Below, in pieces: positions 18,781-29,119 of a stretch of 64,000 nt of DNA (position 1 is its first letter; every line of letters begins with the position of its first letter). The DNA is taken from assembly GCF_009933335.1 (NCBI RefSeq), contig NZ_MAEL01000023.1, positions 34,217 to 98,216 of the forward strand. The letters are read 5' to 3'. A model generated the notes under the pieces. It was given only the letters and a program-made list of their open reading frames with translations. It was not told the origin of the DNA and ran no database searches. The position numbers were made by a program, and so were the translations under genes. The stretch is from Candidatus Enterococcus willemsii. Its GTDB lineage: Bacteria > Bacillota > Bacilli > Lactobacillales > Enterococcaceae.

Positions 18781-21147
18781 TTGAACAAACGAATTTTAGA
18801 AACACTTGAATTTTCACAAGTGAAACAACAAATTGCCCAATATCTGGTGACAGCTCAAGGGAAAGATGAATTGCGTGACCTAAACCCAGTGACGGACCAA
18901 CAAATGATTCATTTATGGTTAGAAGAAACAGAAGATGGTATAAAAGTCCAACGTTTACGTGGCGGTATTCCGGTTCCTAAAATTGAAAATATTCGTCCGC
19001 ATATGAAACGAATTGAAATTGGTGCAGACTTAAATGGCGTTGAACTTGCCCAAGTTTCGCGTGTGTTGTCAACAACCAATGAAGTGAAACGTTTTTTAGC
19101 AGACTTAAAAGACAGTGAAATCGAGTTTTTACGTTTATATCATTGGGAAGCCCAATTAACAACCTTACCAGAATTAAGTCGTCGTTTACGAGAATCAGTG
19201 GATGAAGATGGTCGCATTACAGATGATGCTTCATCGGAATTAAAAATTATCCGAAATAATATTCGTCGCAGCGAGCAAACGATTCGTGAAAGCTTAGATA
19301 ATATTGTCCGTGGAAAAAACGCCCGCTATTTAAGTGATGCGATTGTTACAATGCGAAATGAACGCTATGTTATTCCGGTCAAACAAGAATATCGCGGAGT
19401 TTTCGGTGGAGTTGTCCATGATCAAAGTTCATCTGGCCAAACGCTATTTATTGAGCCACGACAAATTGTGGAGTTAAACAATAAATTACGCCAGCATCAA
19501 ATAGCCGAACGCAATGAAATTGCCCGTATTTTATCTGAATTATCAGCAGCATTAGTCCCTAATCGGAAAGATATTCTTCATAATGCTTATGTTATTGGGA
19601 AATTTGATTTCATTAACGGAAAGGCGCGATTTGCCAAAGAAGTTAAAGCAATTGTTCCAGCGATTAGTGAAGAAAATTATGTCTTCTTCAAACAAGCCAG
19701 ACATCCATTAATTGATCAAGAAAAAGTCGTAGCCAACGATATTATGATTGGTCAAGACTATCAAGCGATTGTGATTACAGGACCAAATACAGGTGGGAAA
19801 ACCATTACTTTAAAAACATTAGGATTATTACAATTAATGGGACAAGCAGGTCTACCAATTCCTGTCGATGAAGAGAGTCAAATGGGAATTTTCCATGAAA
19901 TTTTTGCGGATATTGGGGATGAACAATCGATTGAGCAAAGTTTATCAACCTTCTCTTCTCATATGACAAATATCGTGGACATTTTGCAAAAAGTGGATAA
20001 TCATAGCTTAGTCTTATTTGATGAATTAGGTGCAGGAACTGATCCGCAAGAGGGAGCCGCTTTGGCGATTTCTATTTTAGATGAAATTGGAGCCAAATCT
20101 GCTTACGTCATGGCAACCACCCATTACCCTGAATTAAAAGTCTATGGCTACAATCGTGCAAAAACGATTAATGCTTCAATGGAATTTGATGTAGATACAT
20201 TGAGTCCAACCTATCGTTTATTAATTGGTGTACCAGGGCGTAGTAATGCCTTTGAAATATCCAAACGTCTCGGATTAGATAGCCATATTATTGATGCAGC
20301 GAAACAAATTATGGATGGCGAAAGTCAAGATTTAAACGATATGATTGCTGATTTAGAAAATCGTCGCAAAATGGCAGAGACAGAATATTTAGAAGTCCGT
20401 CAATATGTGGATGAAGCCCAACGTTTGCATAAAGAATTGCAAGATGCGTATAGTTATTTCTTTGAAGAACGTGAAAAAGAATTAGCGAAGGCTCGCAAAA
20501 AAGCAAATGAAATTGTCGATGAAGCCAAAGAAGACTCTGAAAAAATTATTGCAGATATTCGTAAAATGCAACTGTCAGGTAGCCAAAATCGGGTGAAAGA
20601 ACATGAATTAATTGATGCCAAATCGCGTTTAACTGATTTGCATCATGAGGAACCTCATCTACAGAAAAACAAAGTCTTGAAAAAAGCCAAAGAAGCGAAA
20701 AAATTAAAAGTCGGCGATGAAGTCATGGTGACTTCGTATGGTCAACGAGGCGAATTAATCAAGCAACTTCGTAATGGACAATGGGAAGTGCAACTGGGCA
20801 TTCTAAAAATGAAAATTGACGAAGAAGATATTCAACCATTAGCACCAACTAAAGAACCGGTTCAACGTATTGTGAATACTGTTCGTTCGGCAGATAGTGC
20901 CCATGTTTCTAATCAATTAGATTTACGTGGTAAACGCTATGAAGAAGCGTTGAATGAAGTTGATCAATATTTAGATTCCGCTATTCTCGCGGGTTATCCG
21001 CAAGTGACAATTGTCCATGGAAAAGGTACCGGTGCATTACGTCAAGGAATTATCGAGTATTTGAAAAACCATCGGAGCGTTAAAAGTTATGAATTTGCGC
21101 CTGCAAACCAAGGTGGAAATGGCGCAACGATTGTTAAATTCAAGTAA
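18781..21147 (+). CDS. mutS2: Endonuclease MutS2 / ribosome rescue factor
   Basis: MutS-family ATPase, 788 aa, without the mismatch-recognition domain. Walker A GPNTGGKT lies near residue 334, followed by the STFSSHMTNI and DELGAGTDPQEG motifs. A long coiled-coil/KOW-like middle (about 515-700) leads to a C-terminal Smr nuclease domain (LDLRGKRYEEAL near 717 and HGKGTGALRQG near 755). MutS2 suppresses recombination and, in B. subtilis, splits collided ribosomes. The TTG start at 18781 has AGGTGA 8 bases upstream. Confidence 0.95.
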   Translation: MNKRILETLEFSQVKQQIAQYLVTAQGKDELRDLNPVTDQQMIHLWLEETEDGIKVQRLRGGIPVPKIENIRPHMKRIEIGADLNGVELAQVSRVLSTTNEVKRFLADLKDSEIEFLRLYHWEAQLTTLPELSRRLRESVDEDGRITDDASSELKIIRNNIRRSEQTIRESLDNIVRGKNARYLSDAIVTMRNERYVIPVKQEYRGVFGGVVHDQSSSGQTLFIEPRQIVELNNKLRQHQIAERNEIARILSELSAALVPNRKDILHNAYVIGKFDFINGKARFAKEVKAIVPAISEENYVFFKQARHPLIDQEKVVANDIMIGQDYQAIVITGPNTGGKTITLKTLGLLQLMGQAGLPIPVDEESQMGIFHEIFADIGDEQSIEQSLSTFSSHMTNIVDILQKVDNHSLVLFDELGAGTDPQEGAALAISILDEIGAKSAYVMATTHYPELKVYGYNRAKTINASMEFDVDTLSPTYRLLIGVPGRSNAFEISKRLGLDSHIIDAAKQIMDGESQDLNDMIADLENRRKMAETEYLEVRQYVDEAQRLHKELQDAYSYFFEEREKELAKARKKANEIVDEAKEDSEKIIADIRKMQLSGSQNRVKEHELIDAKSRLTDLHHEEPHLQKNKVLKKAKEAKKLKVGDEVMVTSYGQRGELIKQLRNGQWEVQLGILKMKIDEEDIQPLAPTKEPVQRIVNTVRSADSAHVSNQLDLRGKRYEEALNEVDQYLDSAILAGYPQVTIVHGKGTGALRQGIIEYLKNHRSVKSYEFAPANQGGNGATIVKFK

Positions 21148-21170
21148 TTATTAAAAGTAAGCAAGTTAGT

Positions 21171-21198
21171 TTGCAAGTGTAAACGAAGATGCTATACT
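21171..21198 (+). promoter_or_regulatory. trxA promoter
   Basis: TTGCAA at 21171-21176 and TATACT at 21193-21198, 16 bases apart, 30 bases before the trxA start. Confidence 0.6.
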
Positions 21199-21227
21199 TT
21201 TACTATTGAAAATTGGAGGTTACAAAA

Positions 21228-21542
21228 ATGGCAAACAATATTACAGATGCAACATTTTCTGAAGAAACAGATACAGGTTTAGTATTAATCGACTTTTGGG
21301 CAACTTGGTGTGGTCCTTGTCGCATGCAAGCGCCAATTTTAGAACAATTATCAGAACAATACGATGAAGATACGTTTAAAATCGTTAAAATGGATGTTGA
21401 TGAAAACCCTGAAACACCAGCAAGTTTTGGTGTTATGAGCATTCCAACTCTAATCTTGAAAAAAGATGGGGAAGTAGTTGGGAAAGCAATCGGCGTTCAA
21501 ACCAAAGAACAAATTGAAGCAATGATTGCACCACATATGTAA
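21228..21542 (+). CDS. trxA: Thioredoxin
   Basis: Cytosolic disulfide reductase, 104 aa, the standard thioredoxin length. The redox site is WCGPC at residues 28-32 and the cis-proline loop is SIPT near 73. The ATG at 21228 follows TTGGAGG at ideal spacing; an ATG 15 bases earlier overlaps this ribosome site. It has its own promoter and a strong terminator, and lies between mutS2 and uvrC. Confidence 0.95.
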   Translation: MANNITDATFSEETDTGLVLIDFWATWCGPCRMQAPILEQLSEQYDEDTFKIVKMDVDENPETPASFGVMSIPTLILKKDGEVVGKAIGVQTKEQIEAMIAPHM

Positions 21543-21549
21543 AAAACAA

Positions 21550-21582
21550 GAACTGAGATGTGACTTGCATCTCAGTTTTTTT
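21550..21582 (+). terminator. Terminator after trxA
   Basis: AACTGAGATG pairs with CATCTCAGTT, followed by a T run. Confidence 0.92.
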
Positions 21583-21595
21583 GACCTTCAAATAA

Positions 21596-21622
21596 CGAAC
21601 AAACGTTCCAATATGTTATAAT
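21596..21622 (+). promoter_or_regulatory. LexA (Cheo) box overlapping the uvrC promoter
   Basis: CGAACAAACGTTCC at 21596-21609 fits the Gram-positive LexA consensus CGAACRNRYGTTYC at every position. The TATAAT -10 lies at 21617-21622, so the box overlaps the -35 region and LexA binding should repress uvrC until DNA damage. Confidence 0.75.
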
Positions 21623-21654
21623 AGAAAAAGAGCAAACTGAATGGAGGTTGCTGC

Positions 21655-23439
21655 ATGAACGAACAAATTAAAAACAAACTTGCCTTGCTACCTGATCAAC
21701 CAGGGTGTTATTTAATGAAAGATAAAAATGGCACCATTATTTATGTTGGGAAAGCGAAAGTACTTAAGAATCGCGTGCGTTCCTATTTTACAGGTAGTCA
21801 CGACACGAAAACAGAACGGTTAGTCAGTGAAATTGAAGACTTCGAATATATTGTGACAGAATCAAATATTGAAGCATTGTTATTGGAGATTAATTTAATC
21901 AAAAAAAATGATCCCAAATATAATATTATGCTAAAAGATGATAAAACATATCCTTTCATCAAAATTACCAATGAAGATTATCCACGTTTATTGATTACAC
22001 GCAAGGTGTTAAAAGATAAAGCTTTGTACTTTGGACCCTATCCAGATGTACGAGCAGCCAATGACACAAAAAAACTATTGGACCGCTTATTCCCTTTACG
22101 AAAATGTAAAGTGATGCCCAAGGAAGTCTGTCTTTATTATCATATGGGCCAATGTTTAGCACCATGTGTCTTTGACGTGCCTAAAGAGCGATATACAGAG
22201 ATGGTCAAGGAAATCAAACAATTTTTAAGTGGAGGACATAGTGACATTCAAGCTGATTTAGAAGCGAAAATGAATGAAGCGGCCATGAATATGGAGTTTG
22301 AAAAAGCTGCTGAATACCGAGATCAGATTCGTTCAATCGAAACGGTGATGACTCGCCAAAAAATGACGCAAGCCGACTTGATGGATCGCGATGTTTTTGG
22401 TTATGCAGTTGATAAAGGTTGGATGTGCGTCCAAGTCTTTTTCGTTCGCCAAGGAAAATTAATCGAACGTGATGTTTCTATTTTTCCTTTTTATAATGAA
22501 GCAACCGAGGATTTTTTAACTTATATTGGTCGTTTTTATCAAGAAAATGAACATTTTATTCCGAAAGAAGTATTGATTCCAGATAGTATTGACCAAGAAA
22601 GTGTCCAAGCAATGTTGGAAACCAAAATTTTGCAACCCAAACGTGGTGAAAAGAAAAAATTAGTTGAATTGGCAAATAAAAATGCCCATGTAGCCTTAGC
22701 TGAAAAATTTGATTTAATTCAACGCAAGCAAGAACGAACCATTGGGGCAGTTGAGAAGTTAGGGAATGCAATGGGAATTCCGTCACCTACACGAATTGAA
22801 GCTTTCGATAACTCGAATATTATGGGAACTGATCCCGTATCAGCAATGGTTGTGTTTATTGATGGCCGTCCAGCCAAAAATGAATACCGCAAATATAAAA
22901 TTAAAACCGTCAAAGGCCCTGACGATTATGCTTCAATGCGGGAAGTGATTTATCGACGCTATGCACGGGTATTAAGAGAAAATCTTCCGTTCCCAGATTT
23001 AATTTTAATTGATGGTGGGAAAGGACAAGTGGATGTTGCTCGAGATGTTTTGGAAAATCAATTAGGTTTAGATATTCCGATTGCTGGTTTAGCTAAAAAT
23101 GACAAACACAAAACAAGTGAAATGTTATTTGGCCCAGAATTAGAGGTTGTCCCCTTAGAACGAAATTCACCTGAATTTTTCTTGCTACAGCGTATTCAAG
23201 ATGAAGTGCATCGTTTCGCAATTACCTTCCATCGCCAATTACGTAGTAAAAATAGTTTTGCTTCGCGTTTAGATGGTATTGAGGGGTTAGGACCGAAGCG
23301 CAAAAAGAATTTACTGAAAGAATTTAAATCATTGAAAAAAATTCAAGAAGCCACAATTGAAGAACTACAAGCACATGGTCTTCCAAAAAAAGTAGCAGAA
23401 AATGTGTATCACAGCTTACATGAAACAGAGAAAAAATAA
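21655..23439 (+). CDS. uvrC: Excinuclease ABC subunit C
   Basis: Dual-incision nuclease of nucleotide excision repair, 594 aa. The N-terminal GIY-YIG nuclease begins at [17 protein letters not shown] (residues 18-34). A UVR motif lies near 200-235, the RNase H-like second nuclease in the C-terminal half ([10 protein letters not shown] and [10 protein letters not shown]), and tandem helix-hairpin-helix motifs at the end ([11 protein letters not shown]). It works with UvrA and UvrB, not present here. The AATGGAGG ribosome site is strong. A LexA-type box overlaps its promoter. Confidence 0.96.
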   Translation: MNEQIKNKLALLPDQPGCYLMKDKNGTIIYVGKAKVLKNRVRSYFTGSHDTKTERLVSEIEDFEYIVTESNIEALLLEINLIKKNDPKYNIMLKDDKTYPFIKITNEDYPRLLITRKVLKDKALYFGPYPDVRAANDTKKLLDRLFPLRKCKVMPKEVCLYYHMGQCLAPCVFDVPKERYTEMVKEIKQFLSGGHSDIQADLEAKMNEAAMNMEFEKAAEYRDQIRSIETVMTRQKMTQADLMDRDVFGYAVDKGWMCVQVFFVRQGKLIERDVSIFPFYNEATEDFLTYIGRFYQENEHFIPKEVLIPDSIDQESVQAMLETKILQPKRGEKKKLVELANKNAHVALAEKFDLIQRKQERTIGAVEKLGNAMGIPSPTRIEAFDNSNIMGTDPVSAMVVFIDGRPAKNEYRKYKIKTVKGPDDYASMREVIYRRYARVLRENLPFPDLILIDGGKGQVDVARDVLENQLGLDIPIAGLAKNDKHKTSEMLFGPELEVVPLERNSPEFFLLQRIQDEVHRFAITFHRQLRSKNSFASRLDGIEGLGPKRKKNLLKEFKSLKKIQEATIEELQAHGLPKKVAENVYHSLHETEKK

Positions 23440-23446
23440 ATTCATC

Positions 23447-23479
23447 AGTTGAGGAGAAATATTTCTCTTCAACTTTTTT
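23447..23479 (+). terminator. Terminator after uvrC
   Basis: AGTTGAGGAGAAA pairs with TTTCTCTTCAACT (one mismatch), followed by a T run. Confidence 0.88.
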
Positions 23480-23487
23480 GAATACTG

Positions 23488-23502
23488 AAAAATCTGAAAA
23501 TT
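23488..23502 (+). promoter_or_regulatory. Possible CodY box upstream of the amino-acid importer
   Basis: The 15 bases match AATTTTCWGAAAATT at 12 positions, with the right half (CTGAAAATT) exact. CodY commonly represses amino-acid uptake genes in this group; in AT-rich DNA a 3-mismatch hit is weak on its own. Confidence 0.35.
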
Positions 23503-23633
23503 CTAAACTATGAATGTTTTTTCGGTTTATTCATAAAAATCAGAGATTTTATTGAATTATTACCTATGAATCCGTATACTGTAAATAATTGAATGAATAA
23601 TTATAATGTTGTTCGTTAATAGGAGGGTTACTC

Positions 23634-25130
23634 ATGAAAGGAAAATTAATTGGTTTTTTCGGTATATTATTGGTTATGATACCGATGTTGTTTAGTCCAA
23701 CAGTATTTGCTGAAACAGATGATTCATTGCAAAAAGTATTGGATCGCGGGACATTAGTTGTTGGAACATCAGCAGACAATCCACCCAAAGAATATATTCG
23801 TATGAATAATGGGAAAGAAGAAATTGTTGGTTTTGATATTGATATTGCACAAAAAATTGCGGACGAACTTGGCGTTGAGCTTGAGATAACCAATATGAAA
23901 TTTGATGGTTTAGTACCAAGTGTGCAATCAGGTGAATTTGATATGGCACTGGCAGGGTTTAACCCAACACCAGAACGTAAAGAAGTAATCAGCTTTTCTG
24001 ATAGTTACCATAACTTACCATTCGTTATTTTAACGACCAAAGATAAAGCAGCATCTTTCCAGACACTGGAAGATTTAACGGATAAGGAAGTGGCGGCGCA
24101 AAAAGGGTCAACACAAGAAACCATTTTAAATGATTATATTGGTCATGCTCGTGCCGTTGCGTTAGGAAAATTGCCAGAAGTCATTGCAGAAATTAATAGT
24201 GGGACAGTTGATGCAGGAGTCGTTGGTTACCTTTCTGCTCGAAATTACCTTGATATTTATCCTAATTTAGAAATTGCAGATATCGATATTGAAGTGCCAG
24301 AAGAAAAAACCGCCCAATCGATTGCCTTTCCAAAAGATAGTCAAGCACTGATTACGGAAGTGAATCGTATTATTGCTGAGATGCAAGAAGAAGGGTTAAT
24401 TGAAGAACTTTTGGAAAAAAATATTGAGGAAGCCAGAGTCGGAGATGTCGATTCTCGAAATACATTACAAATATATGGGCCGCTTTTCATTAAAGGGGCA
24501 GTGACAACAATTGGTGTGGCGATTATCTGTGTGATTTTTGGGACGCTCCTAGGAATTCTCATTGCACTGTTGCGTATTTCTTCAAGCAAAATTTTAAGTA
24601 GTATTGCCTATTTTTATATTCAAATTTTACGTGGGACACCTGCGTTATTACAAGTCTTTATCTTTTATTTTGGTTTATCGTCCGTCTTAAATATTCCAGC
24701 GATTCACATTTGGGACATTAATATTGCGCGTTTGATTCCAGGATGTATTGCCTTAGCGATTAATTCGAGTGCCTATGTTGCAGAGATTATTCGTTCAGGA
24801 ATTAATGCAGTGGATAGTGGGCAAATGGAAGCTGGGTACTCATTAGGTTTGAATCGTCGTACAACGATGAAAGAAATCATTTTACCTCAAGCGATTCGAA
24901 ATATTTTGCCTGCATTAGGAAATGAATTTGTCTCAATGATTAAAGAAACATCCTTGTTGTCCGTTATTGCAGTATCAGAATTAATGTTTGTTGCCGATAC
25001 AGTCAAAGCAGCCACTTACCGTACAATGGAATCCTTATTAATTGCAGCGGTCATTTATTTTATGATTACATGGAGTGTTTCATGGCTTGTCTCTCGTTTT
25101 GAAAAGAGATTGGCTCGTTCATCTAAATAG
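23634..25130 (+). CDS. Amino-acid ABC importer, fused binding protein and permease
   Basis: Receptor and channel of a polar amino-acid importer in one 498-aa chain, as in GlnP-type fusions of lactic acid bacteria. Residues 1-26 are a signal sequence; about 30-265 form a family 3 solute-binding domain ([33 protein letters not shown]); about 280-495 form a HisM/GlnP permease with five hydrophobic segments and the [18 protein letters not shown] coupling loop. The start follows AGGAGGG. The ATPase gene starts 12 bases after its stop. Glutamine/glutamate is the usual ligand of such fusions, but it cannot be fixed here. Confidence 0.9.
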   Translation: MKGKLIGFFGILLVMIPMLFSPTVFAETDDSLQKVLDRGTLVVGTSADNPPKEYIRMNNGKEEIVGFDIDIAQKIADELGVELEITNMKFDGLVPSVQSGEFDMALAGFNPTPERKEVISFSDSYHNLPFVILTTKDKAASFQTLEDLTDKEVAAQKGSTQETILNDYIGHARAVALGKLPEVIAEINSGTVDAGVVGYLSARNYLDIYPNLEIADIDIEVPEEKTAQSIAFPKDSQALITEVNRIIAEMQEEGLIEELLEKNIEEARVGDVDSRNTLQIYGPLFIKGAVTTIGVAIICVIFGTLLGILIALLRISSSKILSSIAYFYIQILRGTPALLQVFIFYFGLSSVLNIPAIHIWDINIARLIPGCIALAINSSAYVAEIIRSGINAVDSGQMEAGYSLGLNRRTTMKEIILPQAIRNILPALGNEFVSMIKETSLLSVIAVSELMFVADTVKAATYRTMESLLIAAVIYFMITWSVSWLVSRFEKRLARSSK

Positions 25131-25141
25131 GAGGAAAAGCA

Positions 25142-25873
25142 ATGACAGAACTATTAAATGTTGTAAATTTAGGAAAATCGTTCGGAAAAAATGAAGTGCT
25201 AAAAGATATTACAACAACCATTCAACAAGGAGAAGTTGTGGTAGTGATTGGTCCATCCGGTTCAGGAAAAAGTACCTTTTTACGTTGTCTTAATTTGTTG
25301 GAAACACCGACTACGGGTGATGTCTTTTTTGAAGGGATTCGTTTAACTGATCCCAAAGTCGATATTTTTAAAATTCGTGAAAAGATGGGAATGGTGTTTC
25401 AATCATTTAATCTTTTTCCGCATAAAACAGTCTTAGAAAACATTTGCCTAGCACCAGTCAAAGTAGGACTAAAGAACAGTCAACAAGCCAAAGAAGATGG
25501 CTTGCGCTTATTGAAACAAGTAGGACTTTCTGATAAAGTCGATGCTTATCCGAGTTCTTTATCAGGAGGACAAAAACAACGGATTGCAATTGCGCGGGCG
25601 CTTGCTATGGATCCAGAAGTGATGCTATTTGATGAACCGACTTCTGCTCTTGATCCAGAAATGGTTGGCGAAGTATTAACCGTCATGAAAAATTTGGCAA
25701 AAGAAGGCATGACTATGGTGATCGTCACACATGAAATGGGCTTTGCCAAAGAAGTTGGCGACCGGGTTCTCTTTATGGATGAAGGAAAAATTGTGGAAGA
25801 AGGACTTCCAAACGAATTATTCACCAATCCACAACATCCACGAACCATCGATTTCTTAAGTAAAGTATTATAA
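25142..25873 (+). CDS. glnQ: Amino-acid ABC importer ATPase
   Basis: ATPase partner of the fused receptor-permease, 243 aa. Walker [10 protein letters not shown] lies near residue 38, Q-loop FQSFNLFPH near 88, signature LSGGQKQR near 141 and Walker [13 protein letters not shown] near 161. Family: polar amino-acid uptake (GlnQ/HisP). It is co-transcribed with the permease gene upstream and an aminotransferase gene 18 bases downstream. Confidence 0.92.
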   Translation: MTELLNVVNLGKSFGKNEVLKDITTTIQQGEVVVVIGPSGSGKSTFLRCLNLLETPTTGDVFFEGIRLTDPKVDIFKIREKMGMVFQSFNLFPHKTVLENICLAPVKVGLKNSQQAKEDGLRLLKQVGLSDKVDAYPSSLSGGQKQRIAIARALAMDPEVMLFDEPTSALDPEMVGEVLTVMKNLAKEGMTMVIVTHEMGFAKEVGDRVLFMDEGKIVEEGLPNELFTNPQHPRTIDFLSKVL

Positions 25874-25891
25874 TAAAAAGGACGTGAAACA

Positions 25892-27025
25892 ATGTATATC
25901 AAACCCTTTGGTGTTGAACGATGGTTAAATTTATATGAAACAAAAGTGGATTATAACTTAACAAGTACCTCGATTACACCATTTTCTCTACAAGAATTAC
26001 TCGCTGTCACAGGAGAAGACGAAGAAAAGGTCAAAAACGACATTTTTTCTATGAAACTAAGTTATGGTGTGATTGAAGGCAATCCTAATTATTTAGCAGG
26101 AATTGCTAGTTTATATCAAAACTTAACAGCTGAAGATGTGATTTCTACGCATGGTGGAGTAGGGGCATCCCATTTGACGATGTTAACCTTAATTGAGCCT
26201 GGTGACCATGTGGTAGCGATCGTACCAGCTTACCAACAAATTTATTCCGTACCAGAATCCATTGGCGCCACCATTGATTATCTCTTTTTGGAAGCAACGC
26301 CAAGTGGTTACCAAGTGAATCTAGATAAACTAGCAGCGTTAATGACGGATAAAACCAAAGCGATAGTCTTTAACAACCCAAATAATCCAACTGGTGATGT
26401 CGTAAGCGATGCAACCTTAAAAGAAATGGTTGCAATTGCTCGTAAGCATCATGCCTACCTGATTTGCGATGAAGCATATCGGGGTCTGACACATCATGTT
26501 GGTTTTTCAGCCTCTGTTGCGGACTTATATGAAAAAGGGATTAGTTTGGGAAGCATGTCAAAAGCATTTGCGATGGCTGGTTTACGCTTAGGATGGATTG
26601 CTTCACCCAATCAAAAATTCATGAAAGATTTGCACTTACAACGTGATTATACAATGATAAGTAGTGGTGGAATTGATGAATACATTGCTGCCTTAGCATT
26701 GAAAAATAAAGAGGCCGTTCATAAAAGAAATATGACCATTACAGAAGAACGTGCTGTTTTATTCAAAAAATGGCTCGACAACGAACCTAAATTATCTTAT
26801 ACGCCGTTTAAAGGTGGCACGGTTGCTTTACCTTATTATGAAAGTTCTTTGTCTTCAGAAGAGTTTTGTCGAAAATTAATTGAAGAACAGAGCGTTTTAT
26901 TAATGCCGGGAGCCGTGTTTGACTTAGAAAATTGCTTCCGGATGGGCTATGCGAGAGAACCAAAAGAAAAAATGTTGGCAGGTCTTGAACGAATCTCCAC
27001 TTTTTTAGCAAAATTAGATAAATAG
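25892..27025 (+). CDS. PLP-dependent class I/II aminotransferase
   Basis: Cytosolic aminotransferase, 377 aa. Fold-type I features are visible: FNNPNNPTGD near residue 162, CDEAYRG near 190, the PLP-binding Lys in SMSKAFAMAGLRLGW near 225, and a C-terminal Arg for the substrate carboxylate (FRMGYAREP near 350). It is third in an operon with an amino-acid importer, which suggests it transaminates the imported amino acid; this is inference. The exact substrate is unknown. Similar proteins are often annotated as aspartate/aromatic aminotransferase-like. Confidence 0.85.
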   Translation: MYIKPFGVERWLNLYETKVDYNLTSTSITPFSLQELLAVTGEDEEKVKNDIFSMKLSYGVIEGNPNYLAGIASLYQNLTAEDVISTHGGVGASHLTMLTLIEPGDHVVAIVPAYQQIYSVPESIGATIDYLFLEATPSGYQVNLDKLAALMTDKTKAIVFNNPNNPTGDVVSDATLKEMVAIARKHHAYLICDEAYRGLTHHVGFSASVADLYEKGISLGSMSKAFAMAGLRLGWIASPNQKFMKDLHLQRDYTMISSGGIDEYIAALALKNKEAVHKRNMTITEERAVLFKKWLDNEPKLSYTPFKGGTVALPYYESSLSSEEFCRKLIEEQSVLLMPGAVFDLENCFRMGYAREPKEKMLAGLERISTFLAKLDK

Positions 27026-27027
27026 AC

Positions 27028-27068
27028 GAAAAGGCATGATGATCCGAGCGATTATCATGCCTTTTTTT
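27028..27068 (+). terminator. Terminator after the aminotransferase gene
   Basis: AAAAGGCATGATGAT pairs with ATTATCATGCCTTTT (one mismatch), followed by a T run. Confidence 0.9.
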
Positions 27069-27090
27069 GACAAAAAAATTTTAATTTGCT

Positions 27091-27128
27091 ACTATATCAT
27101 TAATAGATATATCATGAAGTGATATAGT
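27091..27128 (+). promoter_or_regulatory. Candidate PadR operator
   Basis: ACTATATCA at 27091-27099 and TGATATAGT at 27120-27128 form a perfect 9-base inverted repeat; a third related half-site, ATATATCA, lies between them (27107-27114). It sits directly before the PadR gene, so autorepression is likely. Confidence 0.6.
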
Positions 27129-27140
27129 GAGGTGAACAGA

Positions 27141-27470
27141 TTGGATGAAACGTTGACAGATTCCACCTATTTAATTTTATTAGCGTTACTCAAACCACAA
27201 CATGGGTATGCAATTATGAAAGAAATTACGGTATTAACAGATGGAAATTTTGAAATTGGACCAGCAAGTATGTACACCATTTTAAAAAAGTTAGTAAAGA
27301 GTGAATGGATTCAGTTAGAAGAAACCCTCGACCGTAAAAAAATTTATCACATTACACCTCAAGGAATTGACGTTCTAAAAAAAGAAGTCCAACGTCGAAA
27401 AGTATTTTATCAAGCAGGAGAAAAAATGTTGGCTAAATTTACAGAGGGAAGTGGGGCGGAGAATATATGA
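27141..27470 (+). CDS. PadR family transcriptional regulator
   Basis: DNA-binding repressor, 109 aa. The winged helix occupies residues about 8-85 (LLALLKPQHGYAIMKEI, then GPASMYTILKKLVK), followed by a short C-terminal helix. The TTG at 27141 is preferred because GAGGTGA at 27129-27135 lies 5 bases before it; the GTG at 27132 falls inside that site. Its stop overlaps the start of the DUF2812 gene (ATGA), a pairing common in Firmicutes. It probably regulates itself and the downstream ABC exporter. Confidence 0.88.
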   Translation: MDETLTDSTYLILLALLKPQHGYAIMKEITVLTDGNFEIGPASMYTILKKLVKSEWIQLEETLDRKKIYHITPQGIDVLKKEVQRRKVFYQAGEKMLAKFTEGSGAENI

Positions 27471-28135
27471 AGAAGTATTTGTTTAGTCTAGGAATTCATT
27501 TCTATGCGGAAAAAGAATGTGTACGTTTAGAAGAACAAGCGCGTAAAGGCTGGCAATTTATCAAGATGAATAACTTTGGTATCTTGTCCTTTCAAAAATC
27601 TTCTCCACAAGAAAAACAATTTGCCATTGATTTTTATACAGGGGACAAATCACAAGCAGAAATTGATGAATATTTAGAGATGTATCGTGTAAGTGGTTGG
27701 CAATATGTGACCAATTATAAAAAAAAGTATTTCTATTTTATGGCAAATAAAAGTACACCTAAAATATTTTCAGATAAAGTAAGTTACCATGAACGGTTAC
27801 AAGCAGAAGAACAGTGGTACTTTAAACGGTCATTTAGTGTGTCAGGAATAGGTGTATTATTATGGATACTAATTATCTGGCTATACCAACAAAATGGGTT
27901 ACGTCATCTCATATCAATCGTCACGTCATTAGCGGTCGCTACAACCTTGTATCCGTTGCTATATAGAATAACAGCCAAGCTGATGCATTTGCGTTATAAA
28001 CATCGACCAGACTATTACAATAATCCGGAAGCATTTGCCAAAAAACAACGTATTTGGCGAGATTCACTGCTTCATATTTGTGTGGGTGCATTTATTGGTG
28101 GTGTGATTGGATTTATTTTTGGCTATTTTACCTAA
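27467..28135 (+). CDS. DUF2812 membrane protein
   Basis: 222 aa. The N-terminal two-thirds is a soluble DUF2812-type domain (EEQARKGWQFIKMN, then SGWQYVTNYKKKYFYF); two to three hydrophobic segments (about 125-142, 147-163 and 202-221) anchor it in the membrane. Its start overlaps the PadR stop by 4 bases, so the two are translationally coupled. DUF2812 proteins are often paired with PadR regulators and are suspected to sense signals for them; the function is not established. Confidence 0.8.
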   Translation: MKKYLFSLGIHFYAEKECVRLEEQARKGWQFIKMNNFGILSFQKSSPQEKQFAIDFYTGDKSQAEIDEYLEMYRVSGWQYVTNYKKKYFYFMANKSTPKIFSDKVSYHERLQAEEQWYFKRSFSVSGIGVLLWILIIWLYQQNGLRHLISIVTSLAVATTLYPLLYRITAKLMHLRYKHRPDYYNNPEAFAKKQRIWRDSLLHICVGAFIGGVIGFIFGYFT

Positions 28136-28219
28136 ATCGCTGTGTTAGAAATTCATATGAAATTCACACAGATTCGATTTACTAAAGATAGATAAGGGAA
28201 AAATAAAGGAGGGAAAACA

Positions 28220-29119
28220 ATGTTAGAAGCAAAAAATTTAGTAAAAACATTTGGTGACTATAAAGCCGTCGATAATTTATCATTTACAATCAATGATGGT
28301 CAGATTATGGGGCTAATTGGTCAAAATGGTGCGGGAAAAACGACAACCTTTCGTTTAATTTTGGACTTTTTAAAAGCTGATAAAGGCGAAGTATTATGGA
28401 ATGGAAAACGATTAGGTACCAAAGAATATAATACAATTGGTTACTTACCTGAGGAAAGAGGGTTATATCCAAAAGTATCAATTCAAGATCAGCTGATTTA
28501 TTTTGCCAGTTTACGTGGTAAATCAAAAAAAGAAATTGAACCGAAAATCGATGAATGGATGGAAAAATTCCAAGTCAAAGGGAAGAAAACCGATAAAATT
28601 AAGTCTTTATCAAAAGGGAATCAACAAAAAGTTCAGCTCATTGCGACATTGATTCATGAACCCAAATTAGTCATTTTAGATGAACCATTTAGCGGGTTAG
28701 ATCCAGTTAATGCCGAATTATTAAAAGATGGTATTATTGAATTAAAATCAAAAGGTTCTTGTGTGATTTTTTCTAGTCATAATATGGATAATGTGGAAAA
28801 AATTTGTGACCATCTAATTATGTTACGCAATGGTGAAATGGTCTTGAACGGAAAAGTTCATGAAATTCGTGAATCTTTCGGTCGAACAAAGGTTTTCCTA
28901 GAATCACAACTATCGAAAGAAACGGTGGCGCAAATGGATGGTGTACAACAAGTCATTGTTCGTGAGGATTCTTCATTAGAAATTACCTTAAGTCGTCCAG
29001 AAGTTGGTCGTGAACTGTTTGAATTAGCAACGAAAGATGGTTATATTCCAATGTTTAATCAACAACCACCAACTTTAGAAGAGATTTTCAAATTGAAAGC
29101 AGGTGATATTCATGAGTAA
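28220..29119 (+). CDS. ABC exporter ATPase (NatA/YhaQ-like)
   Basis: ATPase, 299 aa, of an ABC-2 type exporter. Walker A GQNGAGKTT lies near residue 34, a signature region SLSKGNQQKV near 131, and Walker B LVILDEPFSGLDP near 152; the C-terminal 80 residues are the DrrA/NatA-type regulatory extension. An AAAGGAGGG site precedes the ATG. The permease gene overlaps its end by 8 bases. It lies behind padR and the DUF2812 gene; the substrate is unknown (Na+ or a small toxic compound are typical). Confidence 0.87.
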   Translation: MLEAKNLVKTFGDYKAVDNLSFTINDGQIMGLIGQNGAGKTTTFRLILDFLKADKGEVLWNGKRLGTKEYNTIGYLPEERGLYPKVSIQDQLIYFASLRGKSKKEIEPKIDEWMEKFQVKGKKTDKIKSLSKGNQQKVQLIATLIHEPKLVILDEPFSGLDPVNAELLKDGIIELKSKGSCVIFSSHNMDNVEKICDHLIMLRNGEMVLNGKVHEIRESFGRTKVFLESQLSKETVAQMDGVQQVIVREDSSLEITLSRPEVGRELFELATKDGYIPMFNQQPPTLEEIFKLKAGDIHE

